Of a stretch of DNA of 64,000 bases, positions 46,039 to 56,371 are shown in pieces (positions within the stretch are counted from its first letter, which is position 1; each line of letters starts with the position of its first letter). The notes under the pieces are model-generated. The model saw nothing but the letters and a program-made list of their open reading frames with translations, searched no databases and was not told where the DNA came from. The stretch comes from Thalassotalea_H castellviae (GTDB taxonomy: Bacteria > Pseudomonadota > Gammaproteobacteria > Enterobacterales > Alteromonadaceae). Location: NCBI RefSeq assembly GCF_031846185.1, contig NZ_JAVRIF010000007.1, positions 124,001 through 188,000 of the forward strand, in the 5' to 3' direction. The translations under genes were made by a program, and so were the position numbers.

Positions 46039-47184
46039 TTGCAAAATCAATATATTGAAGATGATGAGAGTTTAGTTTCATTATGTCATCAATTATCTCA
46101 AGCTAATGTATTAACGATTGATACTGAATTTGTTAGAACTCGTACTCTTTATCCTCGATTAGGTTTATTACAAGTATGCGATGGTAAAGTCGTTGCCTTA
46201 ATTGACCCGATAGCTATTAATGATTTATCGCCATTTTGGGCGTTAATGACCGATGCAAATATTGAAAAAGTGTTACATGCATGCTCTGAAGATCTCGAAG
46301 TGTTTTTAACGCAAGCTAATTGTCGCCCTAATAATTTGATAGATAGTCAAATTATGATGTCATTTTTGGGACATGGTTTATCGATTGGCTACGCAGCGAT
46401 GGTAAAACATTATTTAGACATAGAACTCGATAAATCAGATTCACGAACCGATTGGACGAAACGTCCGCTCACGGCAAGTCAAATTGAATATGCCGGCGCT
46501 GATGTTGAGTATTTATATCAAGTTTACCCTTTATTAAAGAAAGAGTTAATGCAAACGCCTTGGCTAGAAGCGGCGCAGCAAGAAACTCAGTTAATGATAG
46601 AGCGTAAGTTTACTCCGATTGATGATAGCCAATTATACTTAAACGTAAAAATGAGCTGGCGGCTAAATGCTAAGCAACTTAATACGTTGAAATTTTTAAG
46701 CCAGTGGCGTTATCAACAGGCAAAGAAAAGAGATTTGCCTATTAGTTTTGTCGCCAAAGATCATACCATTATTGGTGTTGCGCAAACCTTACCTAAAAAT
46801 GTCGGCGTCATGGCCAATATTGAAGGGGTTGATGTGTTAGATGTTCGTCATAAAGGCAAAGCGATGTTAGCCGTACTGAAGCAAGCTGAACAAGTTGATG
46901 AAACACACTATCCTGAAAAAATTAAACGGCTAGATGAATACCCTGGTTATAAACAGACTTTTAAAAAAATTAAATCGTTTATTGCTAGTATTGCGAAACA
47001 GCATCAACAGCAAGTTGAAGTGTTTGCTTCTAAAAAACAAATTAATCAATTTTTATCTTGGCATTATCAATTGAATACTGACACAACTCCAGCCGATAAA
47101 ATTGATGTGCTTAGGGATTGGCGCTTGAACATTTTTGGTGAAAAATTATTGGCCGAAGCAAAATCCAACTTTTCACAACTATAA
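46039..47184 (+). CDS. rnd: Ribonuclease D
   Basis: 3'-5' exonuclease trimming tRNA 3' ends. DEDD residues are visible in LTIDTEFVRTRT, HACSEDLEVFLT, DSQIMM and AGADVEYLYQVYP; HRDC-type domains fill the C-terminal half. It starts at TTG 46039 with AAAGGA eight bases upstream and no alternative ATG before the first catalytic motif. A TTG start is also common for rnd elsewhere, consistent with low expression. 381 residues. Confidence 0.94.
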   Translation: MQNQYIEDDESLVSLCHQLSQANVLTIDTEFVRTRTLYPRLGLLQVCDGKVVALIDPIAINDLSPFWALMTDANIEKVLHACSEDLEVFLTQANCRPNNLIDSQIMMSFLGHGLSIGYAAMVKHYLDIELDKSDSRTDWTKRPLTASQIEYAGADVEYLYQVYPLLKKELMQTPWLEAAQQETQLMIERKFTPIDDSQLYLNVKMSWRLNAKQLNTLKFLSQWRYQQAKKRDLPISFVAKDHTIIGVAQTLPKNVGVMANIEGVDVLDVRHKGKAMLAVLKQAEQVDETHYPEKIKRLDEYPGYKQTFKKIKSFIASIAKQHQQQVEVFASKKQINQFLSWHYQLNTDTTPADKIDVLRDWRLNIFGEKLLAEAKSNFSQL

Positions 47185-47243
47185 TTTATTACAGTAACAC
47201 TTTTCAGTTACGATTTTTCAGTTACAAAAGATAGGCCTGTATT

Positions 47244-47531
47244 ATGCTATGCGTTATTTATAAAAGCCCTAAAAAGGCACAAACATATTTATTTATTAAA
47301 CAAAGAGACAAATTTGAGGATGTGCCTGAAGCATTGATGGCGATGTTTGGTACCCCTACTTTGGTGACGATTATCAATTTAGATAATAAAGATAAACTGG
47401 CGTTAGCTGATATCAATAAAGTGAGAGAAAATCTTAATAATCAAGGGTTTTATCTACAGTTACCTCCACCGCAAGAAGATCTTTTGAAAGAACACAAAGA
47501 GCAAATGAAGCTTAAATCTCAACAAGTATAA
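47244..47531 (+). CDS. ycgL: YcgL family protein
   Basis: 95 residues. MLCVIYKSPKKAQTYLFI and FGTPTLVTIINL with GFYLQLPPPQEDLL match the YcgL domain, a small alpha/beta fold of unknown role. Between rnd and an MltB-like gene, as in related marine bacteria. Upstream there is a direct repeat TTTTCAGTTAC (about 47200-47225). Confidence 0.9.
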   Translation: MLCVIYKSPKKAQTYLFIKQRDKFEDVPEALMAMFGTPTLVTIINLDNKDKLALADINKVRENLNNQGFYLQLPPPQEDLLKEHKEQMKLKSQQV

Positions 47532-47551
47532 AGGACATTATTAGGTATTTT

Positions 47552-48601
47552 ATGAATTTAGTTAAAGTCAGCACTTTTGTTAGTTGTTTCATCTTTTTGA
47601 TAAGTTATTCAAGCCAAGGCTTAGCTTTTGCAAGTAAAGAGCTTAGCCAAGCAGGTTTTGAGCAATATGTTGTTGAGTTGAAAAAAGAAGCACAAGAAAA
47701 GGGCTACAGCGAAGATTTTATTGAGCAAAGCTTTTCACATGTTAAGTTTCATCAACGTGCGGTTGCTGCCGATCGAAATCAGCCAGAAAAGGTGGAAACA
47801 TTAGACACGTATTTACCGAAAAGAGTCCCTCAATGGAAAGTCGACAAAGCCCGCAGCCAATATAAAGAACACCTTGGTATTTTAGAAAAAGTATCCGAAC
47901 AATATAATGTTCAACCACGTTTTATTGTTGCTTTGTGGGGGCTTGAAACGAATTTCGGCAAAATAATGGGGAATTATAACGTGATTTCTGCGTTAACTAC
48001 CCTAAGCTATGAAGGTCGCCGAGAAGCCTTTTTTAAAAAGCAATTGTGGGCAGCTTTAACAATATTGCAAGAAGGGCATATCACGATCGAAGCAATGAAA
48101 GGCTCTTGGGCGGGTGCTATGGGACAAAACCAATTTATGCCGACGTCATTTTTAGCTTATGCGGTTGATGGTGATGGGGATGGTAAAAAAGACATTTGGG
48201 GTAATCTTCATGATGTTTTTGCTTCTATGGCAAATTATCTCAAAAAAGAAGGGTGGAATGACGCTTTAACATGGGGAAGACAAGTTAAATTACCCGCAAA
48301 TTTCGATGTTAATTTGGCAATACCTAAAAATACCGGAAGTCGAAAAAACTGGTTAAAAGCCTGGAGTAACCGTGAAAAATCACTTAGTGAATGGCAAGCG
48401 TTAGGTGTTAGACGAGCAGATGGCACGAATTTACCTTTAGTAAATGTAAAAGCAGCGTTGGTTTTTCCTGATGATGAAAAAGGCCGCGTATATTTAGCCT
48501 ATGATAACTATAAAAGCTTAATGCATTGGAATTTATCGTATTACTTTGTTAGTTCAGTGGGACATCTTTCTGATCGTATTAAATTTCCTCCTATTCATTA
48601 A
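47552..48601 (+). CDS. Lytic murein transglycosylase B-type, no peptidoglycan-binding domain
   Basis: 349 residues. A signal peptide reaches about SQGLAF. The catalytic domain has LWGLETNFGKIMG with the acid Glu, KGSWAGAMGQNQFMPTS and DGDGDGKKDIWG. It ends soon after the MltB core (MHWNLSYYFVSSVGHLSDRI) with no PG-binding domain, unlike its paralogue at 26601. The pair probably differ in localisation on the sacculus. Sits in the ycgL-ycgN segment. Confidence 0.92.
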   Translation: MNLVKVSTFVSCFIFLISYSSQGLAFASKELSQAGFEQYVVELKKEAQEKGYSEDFIEQSFSHVKFHQRAVAADRNQPEKVETLDTYLPKRVPQWKVDKARSQYKEHLGILEKVSEQYNVQPRFIVALWGLETNFGKIMGNYNVISALTTLSYEGRREAFFKKQLWAALTILQEGHITIEAMKGSWAGAMGQNQFMPTSFLAYAVDGDGDGKKDIWGNLHDVFASMANYLKKEGWNDALTWGRQVKLPANFDVNLAIPKNTGSRKNWLKAWSNREKSLSEWQALGVRRADGTNLPLVNVKAALVFPDDEKGRVYLAYDNYKSLMHWNLSYYFVSSVGHLSDRIKFPPIH

Positions 48602-48621
48602 TCACGTTAGTAATTAAAACT

Positions 48622-49125
48622 ATGACTGAAAAATTTTGGCAAACTAAATCATTATCAGAGATGACTCGCAGTGAATGGGAGTCATTATGTGATGGTTGTG
48701 CTAAGTGCTGTTTGCATAAATTCATTGATGACGAAGACACAACCGAAGAAACAGAATTAATGCCAACTACGCATATTAATGAAGGCGAGCAAATGAGTTA
48801 TTCAAACATTGCTTGCTATTTGTTAAATGATAAAAGTTGCCAATGTACTCAATATGATAAACGGACAAAACTTGTTCCTGACTGTGTTCAATTGACACAA
48901 GATAATTTAGACGCCATCTTTTTTATGCCGCCAAGTTGCACTTACCGTCGTTTAAAAGAAGGCAGAGGAATACCATCTTGGCATCCGTTGCTTCATAAGG
49001 GGAAAAAGACAGCGATGCATAAAGCAGGCATGTCTGTACGTGGCAAAATAGTAAAAGACAGTGAAGTTGATATAGATTTCTTTGAAGATTATATTGTGAG
49101 TTGGCCATTAAACGATATTGATTAG
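48622..49125 (+). CDS. ycgN: YcgN family cysteine-cluster protein
   Basis: 167 residues. WESLCDGCAKCCLHKFIDD near the N terminus and CQCTQYDKRTKLVPDCVQL, with PPSCTYRRLKEGRG, give the eight or so cysteines of the UPF0153/UPF0260 (YcgN) family, probably binding an Fe-S or zinc centre. Function unknown. 20 bases after the transglycosylase gene. Confidence 0.92.
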   Translation: MTEKFWQTKSLSEMTRSEWESLCDGCAKCCLHKFIDDEDTTEETELMPTTHINEGEQMSYSNIACYLLNDKSCQCTQYDKRTKLVPDCVQLTQDNLDAIFFMPPSCTYRRLKEGRGIPSWHPLLHKGKKTAMHKAGMSVRGKIVKDSEVDIDFFEDYIVSWPLNDID

Positions 49126-49137
49126 GGTTAAAAACTG

Positions 49138-50406
49138 ATGATTCATATAATTAACGTGAGACCCCTTATTTCATTACTTCTTTTTAGCGTACTTTTTCTA
49201 AAAACTTTCCTTGTTTATGCGATGAGTGAGCAGCAGGTTATTAACTTTGCTGTGTTAGCAAATACAAAAATCAAAGAGCAAATATATCGAGATAGGGCAC
49301 GAGATTTTGAAATCATACATCCTAATATAAAAGTCCGTTTAATTCGTTTACATTCAAAAAATTACCCTGATTTATTAGCCGAATTGCTGGCGATAAGAGA
49401 TGAAGTCGATGTTATTAATTGGTTTGCTAGTAATCGTTTAAAAACGCTTGTTGATAATGGTTTTGTCGTAGATATTAATGATTATTGGCAGGAAAACTAT
49501 TTAGATTTTCAGTTTAAACATGCCTCCAAAGAACAAGTATTATTTAATAATAAAGTTTATGGTATTCCATTAACGTCATATATTTGGGGATTCTACTATA
49601 AAATATCCTTATTTAAGCGTTTAGGCATTAAACCTCCAAAAACTTGGCCTGAGTTTATTCATTTATTAGATACTCTTGAGCAGAATCAAATTGCGCCAAT
49701 TGCCCTTGGTACTAAATACCCATGGCAAATTGCAGGTTGGTTTGATTACTTGATGTTGCGTTTACATGGGGCTGACAAATACAAACAATTAGTGAAAGGC
49801 GAGCTTGCTTATACGTCTGACGAAGTGGTGTTAGTATTTAATTATTGGAAAAATTTGTTAAATAAAAAATATTTTTTTGCTCAACACCGTTTCTTTGATG
49901 GAGATGAGTTAATGCCATTAATTTACCGCGAAGTGGTTGGGATTAATTTAATTGGCAGTTTTTCATTGAGTAGTTTACCGATCAAGAATCAAACCGATAT
50001 TGGTTTTTTTCCATTTCCAACTATCACTGATAAGAATGAAAATAGTGTATTGGCACCTATGTCTGTTATTGCCTTGACTAACAATGGCGCCAAAAAATCG
50101 CATTTAATTCCTTTTTTACAGTTTTTTAATACCAATGAGACACAAGTTTTTATAAATGAACGCCTATCCACTTTTTCTCCAAAACAATCAGCGAGGATTG
50201 ATGGACGCCCTATTATTAAAAAAACAGCGGAAATTTTTGAAGCGGCACATTATCACAGCCAATACTTTGACTTAGAGTTTGAATTTGAAATGGCAGAATA
50301 CGCGAAAAAGGCATTTTCCGATTTTATCAACCATCAAGATGTTGATAAAATCTCTACGCTCATAGAGCAAAAAAGAAGAGCTCATTACTCAATAAAGGAT
50401 AAATAA
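49138..50406 (+). CDS. Orphan extracellular solute-binding protein (family 1 type)
   Basis: 422 residues. A signal segment (hydrophobic to about FLVYA) precedes a periplasmic-binding-protein fold: FAVLANTKIKEQIYRDRA, IWGFYYKISLFKRLGIKPP, TWPEFIHLLD, GLKALNT-like APIALGTKYPW and FFPFPTI. It belongs to the carbohydrate-type SBP group. No permease or ATPase is adjacent, so it may feed a distant transporter or a receptor. 12 bases after ycgN. Confidence 0.82.
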   Translation: MIHIINVRPLISLLLFSVLFLKTFLVYAMSEQQVINFAVLANTKIKEQIYRDRARDFEIIHPNIKVRLIRLHSKNYPDLLAELLAIRDEVDVINWFASNRLKTLVDNGFVVDINDYWQENYLDFQFKHASKEQVLFNNKVYGIPLTSYIWGFYYKISLFKRLGIKPPKTWPEFIHLLDTLEQNQIAPIALGTKYPWQIAGWFDYLMLRLHGADKYKQLVKGELAYTSDEVVLVFNYWKNLLNKKYFFAQHRFFDGDELMPLIYREVVGINLIGSFSLSSLPIKNQTDIGFFPFPTITDKNENSVLAPMSVIALTNNGAKKSHLIPFLQFFNTNETQVFINERLSTFSPKQSARIDGRPIIKKTAEIFEAAHYHSQYFDLEFEFEMAEYAKKAFSDFINHQDVDKISTLIEQKRRAHYSIKDK

Positions 50407-50698
50407 TCCTGCCGCTTTTTAGCTTAGATTGTTAAGTACTTGATAATCTAAGCTTTAAATATCAAACCTGTCAAAGTCATAAAATAGGTGTTAATCAAGC
50501 ATTGATTATCAGTGAATATCACTCGTTTTTTCCTTAACTTCCTTCAAATAAGCACATTTTTATTCACATTCATATCTTCTATCTTATAACTTAAAGTCTG
50601 TTTTTTAAGCAATTTTTGTGTTTGATTATTGTGCTATTAGTGGTAAAACATTGTACTAATAAAAATAAAATACAAAACGCATAATCAAAAGGTGGTTT
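50407..50698. other. Intergenic region before pntA, with a stable hairpin
   Basis: AGCTTAGATT (50421-50430) pairs with AATCTAAGCT (50444-50453), preceded by T5 and followed by TTTAAA, so termination of the upstream gene would be weak on the plus strand. The rest is AT-rich and must hold the pntA promoter; AGGTGG sits before the ATG. Confidence 0.5.
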
Positions 50699-52234
50699 AT
50701 GAATATAGGAATCCCTAAGGAATCTCTTCGCGGCGAAAACCGTGTTGCGACTTCTCCCAATGCTGTTAAGGCGCTCATTAAACTTGGATATAGTGTCCAT
50801 GTACAAAAAGGTGCTGGGGTGAAAGCCAGCTTCACCGACCAAGAATTTATTGATGCCGGTGCCAACATAGTGACTAAGAAAAAGTGTTGGGAAAATAGCA
50901 TTATTTTTAAAGTAAATGCACCGACTTTAGACGAAGCCGCTCAATTAGTAGATGGCGCCACTTTAGTGAGCTTTATTGCGCCTGCACAAAGCCCTGAATT
51001 ATTATCTTTATTAAAAGAAAAATCGGTTAATACCCTTGCCATGGAAATGGTACCTCGCATGACTCGATCTCAATCACTCGATGCATTGAGCTCTATGGCA
51101 AATATTGCTGGTTATCGTGCGGTTATTGAAGCGACTAATGCTTTTGGGCGTTTTTTAACAGGACAAATCACCGCAGCAGGTAATTTGCCTCCTGCGAAAG
51201 TTATGATAATTGGCGCGGGCGTTGCCGGGTTGGCTGCCATTGGCACAGCGGGAAGCTTAGGCGCAATTGTTAGAGCATTTGATACGCGACCAGAAGTTAA
51301 AGAACAAATTGAAAGTATGGGCGCAGAATTTTTGGCGTTGGACTACGAAGAAGAAGAGACTGGCTCAGGCGATGGTTATGCTAAGGAAATGAGCAAAGCC
51401 TTTATAGATGCGGAAATGGCATTGTTTGCTGAACAAGCTAAAGACGTTGATATTATTATTACCACCGCAATGATCCCCGGTAAACCAGCACCTAAGCTTA
51501 TTACAGAGGAAATGGTTCAATCCATGAAAACGGGTAGCGTTATTGTTGATTTAGCCGCTGGTGGTGGCGGAAACTGTGAGTTAACGGTCGCTGGAAAAAT
51601 TACGGATGTAAACGGTGTTAAAATTATTGGTTATACCGATTTAGTCTCTCGATTACCAAACCAAGCTTCACAGCTTTATGCCAATAATTTAGTGAACTTG
51701 ATGAAGCTTTTAACAAAAGCAAGTGACGGAAATATTGAGATAGATCTTGATGATCAAGTGATCCGAAATATGACGGTTGTTCATCAAGGTGAAATTACCT
51801 TTCCACCACCGCCAATTCAAGTAAGTGTTGCACCACAACCAGTAAAAGCGCCTAAAACTCAAAGCATAAAAACTGAAGTAAACGAAGATAAATCTCCGAG
51901 TAAAAAACATTGGTGGATGGCTGCAGCAGGGGTGTTATTTGCATGGATCGCCAGCGTTGCACCTGCTGATTTTCTCTCTCACTTTACGGTATTTGTTTTA
52001 GCCTGTGTGATTGGTTATCACGTTGTTTGGAATGTTAGTCATTCACTTCATACGCCGTTAATGAGTGTTACTAATGCTATTTCAGGGATTATTATTGTCG
52101 GAGCCTTATTGCAAGTAGGCCAAGATAATACTGTTATTCAGGTGTTAGCGGGGATTGCGGTTTTAATTGCCACAATAAATATCGTTGGTGGCTTTGTCGT
52201 TACCAAACGTATGTTAAAAATGTTTAGAAAATAA
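50699..52234 (+). CDS. pntA: Proton-translocating NAD(P) transhydrogenase alpha subunit (PntA)
   Basis: Membrane pump coupling hydride transfer between NADH and NADP+ to proton entry. The NAD domain has [17 protein letters not shown], the Rossmann loop [35 protein letters not shown] and [12 protein letters not shown] Pro/Lys linker (~380-395) leads to four membrane helices. 511 residues (E. coli 510). Followed by pntB after 11 bases. Confidence 0.97.
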   Translation: MNIGIPKESLRGENRVATSPNAVKALIKLGYSVHVQKGAGVKASFTDQEFIDAGANIVTKKKCWENSIIFKVNAPTLDEAAQLVDGATLVSFIAPAQSPELLSLLKEKSVNTLAMEMVPRMTRSQSLDALSSMANIAGYRAVIEATNAFGRFLTGQITAAGNLPPAKVMIIGAGVAGLAAIGTAGSLGAIVRAFDTRPEVKEQIESMGAEFLALDYEEEETGSGDGYAKEMSKAFIDAEMALFAEQAKDVDIIITTAMIPGKPAPKLITEEMVQSMKTGSVIVDLAAGGGGNCELTVAGKITDVNGVKIIGYTDLVSRLPNQASQLYANNLVNLMKLLTKASDGNIEIDLDDQVIRNMTVVHQGEITFPPPPIQVSVAPQPVKAPKTQSIKTEVNEDKSPSKKHWWMAAAGVLFAWIASVAPADFLSHFTVFVLACVIGYHVVWNVSHSLHTPLMSVTNAISGIIIVGALLQVGQDNTVIQVLAGIAVLIATINIVGGFVVTKRMLKMFRK

Positions 52235-52245
52235 GGAGCAAGATC

Positions 52246-53649
52246 ATGGAGTTTTCTCAAGGTTTGATCAGTGCTGCTTATATCATTGCGGCGTTATTAT
52301 TTATTTTCAGTTTAGCAGGGTTGAGTAAACAAGAAAGTGCTGAAACGGGTAACTGGTACGGTATTGTCGGTATGTTTATCGCATTAATTGCGACCATTGC
52401 TGATCCAAGAGTGAGTAATGTTGCTGTTATTATTGGTGCTATGGCTATTGGTAGTTTTATAGGGTTAAGACTTGCTAAAAAAGTTGAAATGACTGAAATG
52501 CCTGAGCTTGTCGCTATTTTGCACAGTTTTGTCGGTCTAGCAGCCGTATTAGTAGGTTTTAATAGTTATTTTGGTATGGGGCATAGTGAGCACATTGCCT
52601 TTACTGCAGAACAACAAATGGCGATAAATATCCATTTAGTTGAAGTGTTTTTAGGTGTGTTTATTGGTGCTGTAACTTTTACGGGCTCTGTTGTTGCCTT
52701 TGCTAAATTACGCGGCGTGATAAATTCTGCCGCGTTAATGTTACCGCATCGTCATAAATTAAATTTAGCGGCAGGGATAGTGTCATTTATCTTAATGATC
52801 ATCTTTGTACAAAATGGTGGAGGTAATGCTGCGCTATATCTTATGACTGTAATCGCACTAATATTTGGTTGGCATCTTGTGGCATCTATTGGTGGCGCTG
52901 ATATGCCGGTAGTTGTTTCTATGCTGAATTCTTATTCAGGCTGGGCCGCTGCTGCTGCTGGTTTTATGTTAAGCAATGATTTACTGATTGTTACCGGGGC
53001 ACTTGTTGGGTCTTCTGGTGCAATTTTATCGTATATTATGTGTAAGGCGATGAATCGCTCTTTTATTAGTGTTATTGCAGGTGGCTTTGGCACTGACGTC
53101 GTTGTTGATAATGATAAAGATTACGGTGAACACAGTGAAGTGCAAGCGGAAGACGTCGCTGATATGTTGTCGCAAGCTAAATCCGTTATTATCACTCCAG
53201 GTTATGGTATGGCTGTCGCACAAGCTCAATATCCTGTTTATGAGTTAACACAGAAATTAATCAGTAAAGGCGTTAACGTACGCTTTGGCATTCATCCTGT
53301 CGCCGGTAGGTTACCTGGTCATATGAATGTATTATTAGCAGAGGCAAAAGTCCCTTATGATATTGTTTTAGGCATGGATGAAATAAATGAAGATTTTGCT
53401 CAAACTGATGTTGTATTAGTGATTGGTGCTAACGATACGGTAAACCCGGCTGCAAGTGAAGATCCTAGTAGTCCAATTGCCGGAATGCCAGTATTAGAAG
53501 TATGGCACGCCAAAAAAGTAATTGTATTTAAACGTTCAATGAATACAGGTTATGCTGGGGTACAAAATCCATTATTTTTTAAAGATAATAGTCAAATGCT
53601 TTTTGGTGATGCCAAAGAATCAGTGGAGAAAATTTCCAAAGCGCTATAG
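52246..53649 (+). CDS. pntB: Proton-translocating NAD(P) transhydrogenase beta subunit (PntB)
   Basis: The N-terminal ~270 residues form about nine helices, with the proton-path His in [14 protein letters not shown]. The C-terminal NADP domain has [45 protein letters not shown] and [16 protein letters not shown]. 467 residues. AAGGAG before the ATG. A terminator follows. Confidence 0.97.
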   Translation: MEFSQGLISAAYIIAALLFIFSLAGLSKQESAETGNWYGIVGMFIALIATIADPRVSNVAVIIGAMAIGSFIGLRLAKKVEMTEMPELVAILHSFVGLAAVLVGFNSYFGMGHSEHIAFTAEQQMAINIHLVEVFLGVFIGAVTFTGSVVAFAKLRGVINSAALMLPHRHKLNLAAGIVSFILMIIFVQNGGGNAALYLMTVIALIFGWHLVASIGGADMPVVVSMLNSYSGWAAAAAGFMLSNDLLIVTGALVGSSGAILSYIMCKAMNRSFISVIAGGFGTDVVVDNDKDYGEHSEVQAEDVADMLSQAKSVIITPGYGMAVAQAQYPVYELTQKLISKGVNVRFGIHPVAGRLPGHMNVLLAEAKVPYDIVLGMDEINEDFAQTDVVLVIGANDTVNPAASEDPSSPIAGMPVLEVWHAKKVIVFKRSMNTGYAGVQNPLFFKDNSQMLFGDAKESVEKISKAL

Positions 53650-53671
53650 TCATTTCCCCGTTAAATTTTAC

Positions 53672-53701
53672 AAGCCATAACGTATGTTATGGCTTTTTTA
53701 T
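53672..53701 (+). terminator. Terminator of pntAB
   Basis: AAGCCATAAC-GTAT-GTTATGGCTT, a perfect 10-bp stem, then T run. Confidence 0.9.
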
Positions 53702-53786
53702 ACGTTAAATTTGTCTTTATGTGCTATATTAAACACTTCAAAATTTGCCATCCTCCAATTCCTAGCCAAATTAAAGTGACATTCTA

Positions 53787-54662
53787 ATGAGTAAAAAAGT
53801 ATTAACCATTCGTGAGCAAACGATATTTGATGGCGTAATTACCCGGTATTTTTTGAAGTCGATTTTCTCACTTTGGTTTAAGCTAGCCGGTTGGAAAGTT
53901 ACAAAAGCAACTAGTCATGGAGCAGGAGTTGCTATTGCAGCGCCTCATACGTCTAATTGGGATTTTATTTATGCTTTAGGAGCAGCGATTTTGCAAGATA
54001 CCAAAATCTATTTTTCAATAAAAGACAGTTGGTGTCGTATCCCTGTTATCGGTAATTTTATGATGTGGTTAGGCGCGATACCAATTGATCGGTCTTCAAA
54101 AGGAAAAGGACAAGTTGAGTTAATTAATCAATTTGTTGTTCGACAAAAGAACAATAAGGTGTTCTTTTTATTTACCCCTGAAGGCACTCGCTCAAAAACA
54201 CAGAAATGGAAAACGGGTTTTTATCACGTAGCCCAAAGTTGTAATATTCCTATTTTTCTTGCAAAAGTTGATTACCGTATAAAAGAAGCTGGTGTTTTTC
54301 ATTCTTTTCAAATTACAGGAGAGAAGGAAGAGGATATTCAAGCTATCCAAGCATCTTATAAACGAGTTGCAGGCAAATTTATAGCTTTGCAGTTTCCCCC
54401 ATATGAAGGGGCGTTACCTAAAATTACCGATGCAGAAGCTTTAGTCATGAAAGCACTTTATTCGTTTAAAGGCTTTGCCACTTGTGTTGAAATTTCAACT
54501 AAAATTAAGCGTCAAGAACTAGCAAGTTCTGTTCTAGCATTTCTAGTGGATAAAGGGATTGTTGAAGTAACTTTATCTGATCAAGAGACTGGAGTAGCAA
54601 GTTATCAATTAACTTTTTTAGGAAAAGGTTGTTTACTTCATTTATACCCTTCATTAGCATAG
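53787..54662 (+). CDS. Lysophospholipid acyltransferase (PlsC-like) with a C-terminal winged-helix-like extension
   Basis: 291 residues. APHTSNWDFIYALGA carries the HX4D catalytic motif, GAIPIDRSSKGKG the second block and FTPEGTRSKTQKWKTGFYHVA the glycerol-phosphate-binding block of 1-acyl-glycerol-3-phosphate acyltransferases. The core ends near residue 210. About 75 further residues (LVMKALYSFKGFATCVEIS, RQELASSVLAFLVDKGIVEV, YQLTFLGKG) read like a winged helix. That extension is unusual for the family. Likely peripheral to the inner membrane. Confidence 0.85.
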   Translation: MSKKVLTIREQTIFDGVITRYFLKSIFSLWFKLAGWKVTKATSHGAGVAIAAPHTSNWDFIYALGAAILQDTKIYFSIKDSWCRIPVIGNFMMWLGAIPIDRSSKGKGQVELINQFVVRQKNNKVFFLFTPEGTRSKTQKWKTGFYHVAQSCNIPIFLAKVDYRIKEAGVFHSFQITGEKEEDIQAIQASYKRVAGKFIALQFPPYEGALPKITDAEALVMKALYSFKGFATCVEISTKIKRQELASSVLAFLVDKGIVEVTLSDQETGVASYQLTFLGKGCLLHLYPSLA

Positions 54663-54691
54663 AATAAATAAAAAATTGTTAGGAGATTCAA

Positions 54692-56095
54692 TTGATTGAG
54701 CAGTGGGTTGGTACCATAAATGGATACCTGTGGGGAAGTGTGCTTATTTATCTTCTGACAGGTTGTGGCATTTGGTTTACCGTTAGATTAAAAGGCATTC
54801 AGCTGACCAAGTTTTCACACATGTTTGTTTTACTGAAATCTAGTCGAAAAGCAAATGTTCATGGTATTTCATCTTTTCAAGCATTATGTACATCGTTAGC
54901 GGCAAGAGTGGGTACGGGAAATTTAATGGGCGTGGCTGTTGCGATCTCTTTGGGGGGCGCAGGTGCTGTTTTTTGGATGTGGCTTATTGCATTAGTCGGT
55001 ATGGCAACGGCGTTCGCTGAAAGCACTTTAGGTCAACTATATAAAGAAAAAGATAGTTTAGGTAACTTTCGAGGTGGGCCTGCTTATTACATGAGTAAAG
55101 GGCTTCAAAATAAAAAACTCGCGATTGCTTTTTCATTATGCTTATTTTTTGGTTATGGTTTTGTTTTTAGTTCCGTTCAAGCAAATTCGATCACCGATGC
55201 GTTCTACGGTTCTTACGGAATAGAGCCGATCAGTACAGGCATTGTGATTACAATTGTAGCCGCCTTTATTATCTTTGGTGGTTTAAAAAACATTGCTCGA
55301 TTTGCCGAATTAACCGTTCCGCTAATGGGAGTTGCTTATCTTTGTGTCTGTTTGGTCGTCATAGGGCTAAATATTCATGCGATTCCGGCGATTATTGCCG
55401 ATATTTTTACATCCGCATTAGGGTTAAAAGAAGCGGGGAGTGGTTTAGTAGGTGCTGCTATTGTTCAAGGGGTAAAACGAGGTTTATATTCAAATGAAGC
55501 TGGTATGGGAAGCGCGCCAAACGTTGCTGCAGCTGCCATTCCACATCCACCACATCCTGTTTCTCAAGGATATATTCAAATGCTGGCTGTGTTTTTTGAC
55601 ACGATTGTTATTTGTTCGTGTACGGCTTTTTTAATTTTACTGTTTGACGGTGCTTCTGGCGAAATCCAAGGAATACAATTAACACAACAAGCGTTAGCCT
55701 TTCAAGTTGGCGAATGGGGAAGTGATTTTATTACCATTGCTATCATGCTTTTTGCTTTTACTTCTATTGTTGCTAACTTTGCTTATGCAGAAAACAATTT
55801 AAAATACTTAAAGCTCGATAATAAAGCCGGACATTGGTTTTTACGTATCGGTTTTTTGGCTATGTTAGTGTTTGGCTCAGTTGCGAGTTTGCCTGAAGTG
55901 ATTGCATTAGCTGATTTATCTACAGGTTTAATGACAGTATTAAATGTTTGTGCGTTATTTTTGCTGACCAAAGTGATTGTGAATGTTGCTAAAAACTATC
56001 ATCAGCAAAGCTCAGCGGGCCAGTTACCTGAATATATGCCTGATGAAAAAGAGCATAGTAAATATCATTTAACCAAAGGGATTTGGCAAAAGTAA
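54692..56095 (+). CDS. Alanine or glycine:sodium symporter (AGCS family)
   Basis: 467 residues with about eleven membrane helices. AARVGTGNLMGVAVAISLGG, GGPAYYMSKGL and KRGLYSNEAGMGSAPNVAAA are AGCS signatures. The start is TTG at 54692, with AGGAG six bases upstream and 29 bases after the acyltransferase. Imports alanine or glycine with Na+, consistent with a marine lifestyle. A terminator follows. Confidence 0.93.
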   Translation: MIEQWVGTINGYLWGSVLIYLLTGCGIWFTVRLKGIQLTKFSHMFVLLKSSRKANVHGISSFQALCTSLAARVGTGNLMGVAVAISLGGAGAVFWMWLIALVGMATAFAESTLGQLYKEKDSLGNFRGGPAYYMSKGLQNKKLAIAFSLCLFFGYGFVFSSVQANSITDAFYGSYGIEPISTGIVITIVAAFIIFGGLKNIARFAELTVPLMGVAYLCVCLVVIGLNIHAIPAIIADIFTSALGLKEAGSGLVGAAIVQGVKRGLYSNEAGMGSAPNVAAAAIPHPPHPVSQGYIQMLAVFFDTIVICSCTAFLILLFDGASGEIQGIQLTQQALAFQVGEWGSDFITIAIMLFAFTSIVANFAYAENNLKYLKLDNKAGHWFLRIGFLAMLVFGSVASLPEVIALADLSTGLMTVLNVCALFLLTKVIVNVAKNYHQQSSAGQLPEYMPDEKEHSKYHLTKGIWQK

Positions 56096-56157
56096 TTAAG
56101 TGAATAAATTGGTGTTATAATCATTAACTTTATTTAGCATAAATCATTATTTCAACT

Positions 56158-56188
56158 AAAGGCTGGCACAATATACCAGCTTTTTTTG
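56158..56188 (+). terminator. Terminator of the AGCS symporter gene
   Basis: AAAGGCTGG with CCAGCTTTT (one G-T) around an AT-rich loop, then T7. Confidence 0.85.
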
Positions 56189-56371
56189 TTCATGACTTTA
56201 TGATGATGCGACCCTAATTACCAATCTTGATGAGGTAATCTAAATGTTTAGCTCGTATGATTAAATAGTTAAAAATAATTGTGTAAATAATACTAACGCG
56301 ATTTATGTTTATTCGCGATAAGGCTGCTATAATCCGCAGCAATTTGTGTGAGAGTGATTTTAGGTGATAAT

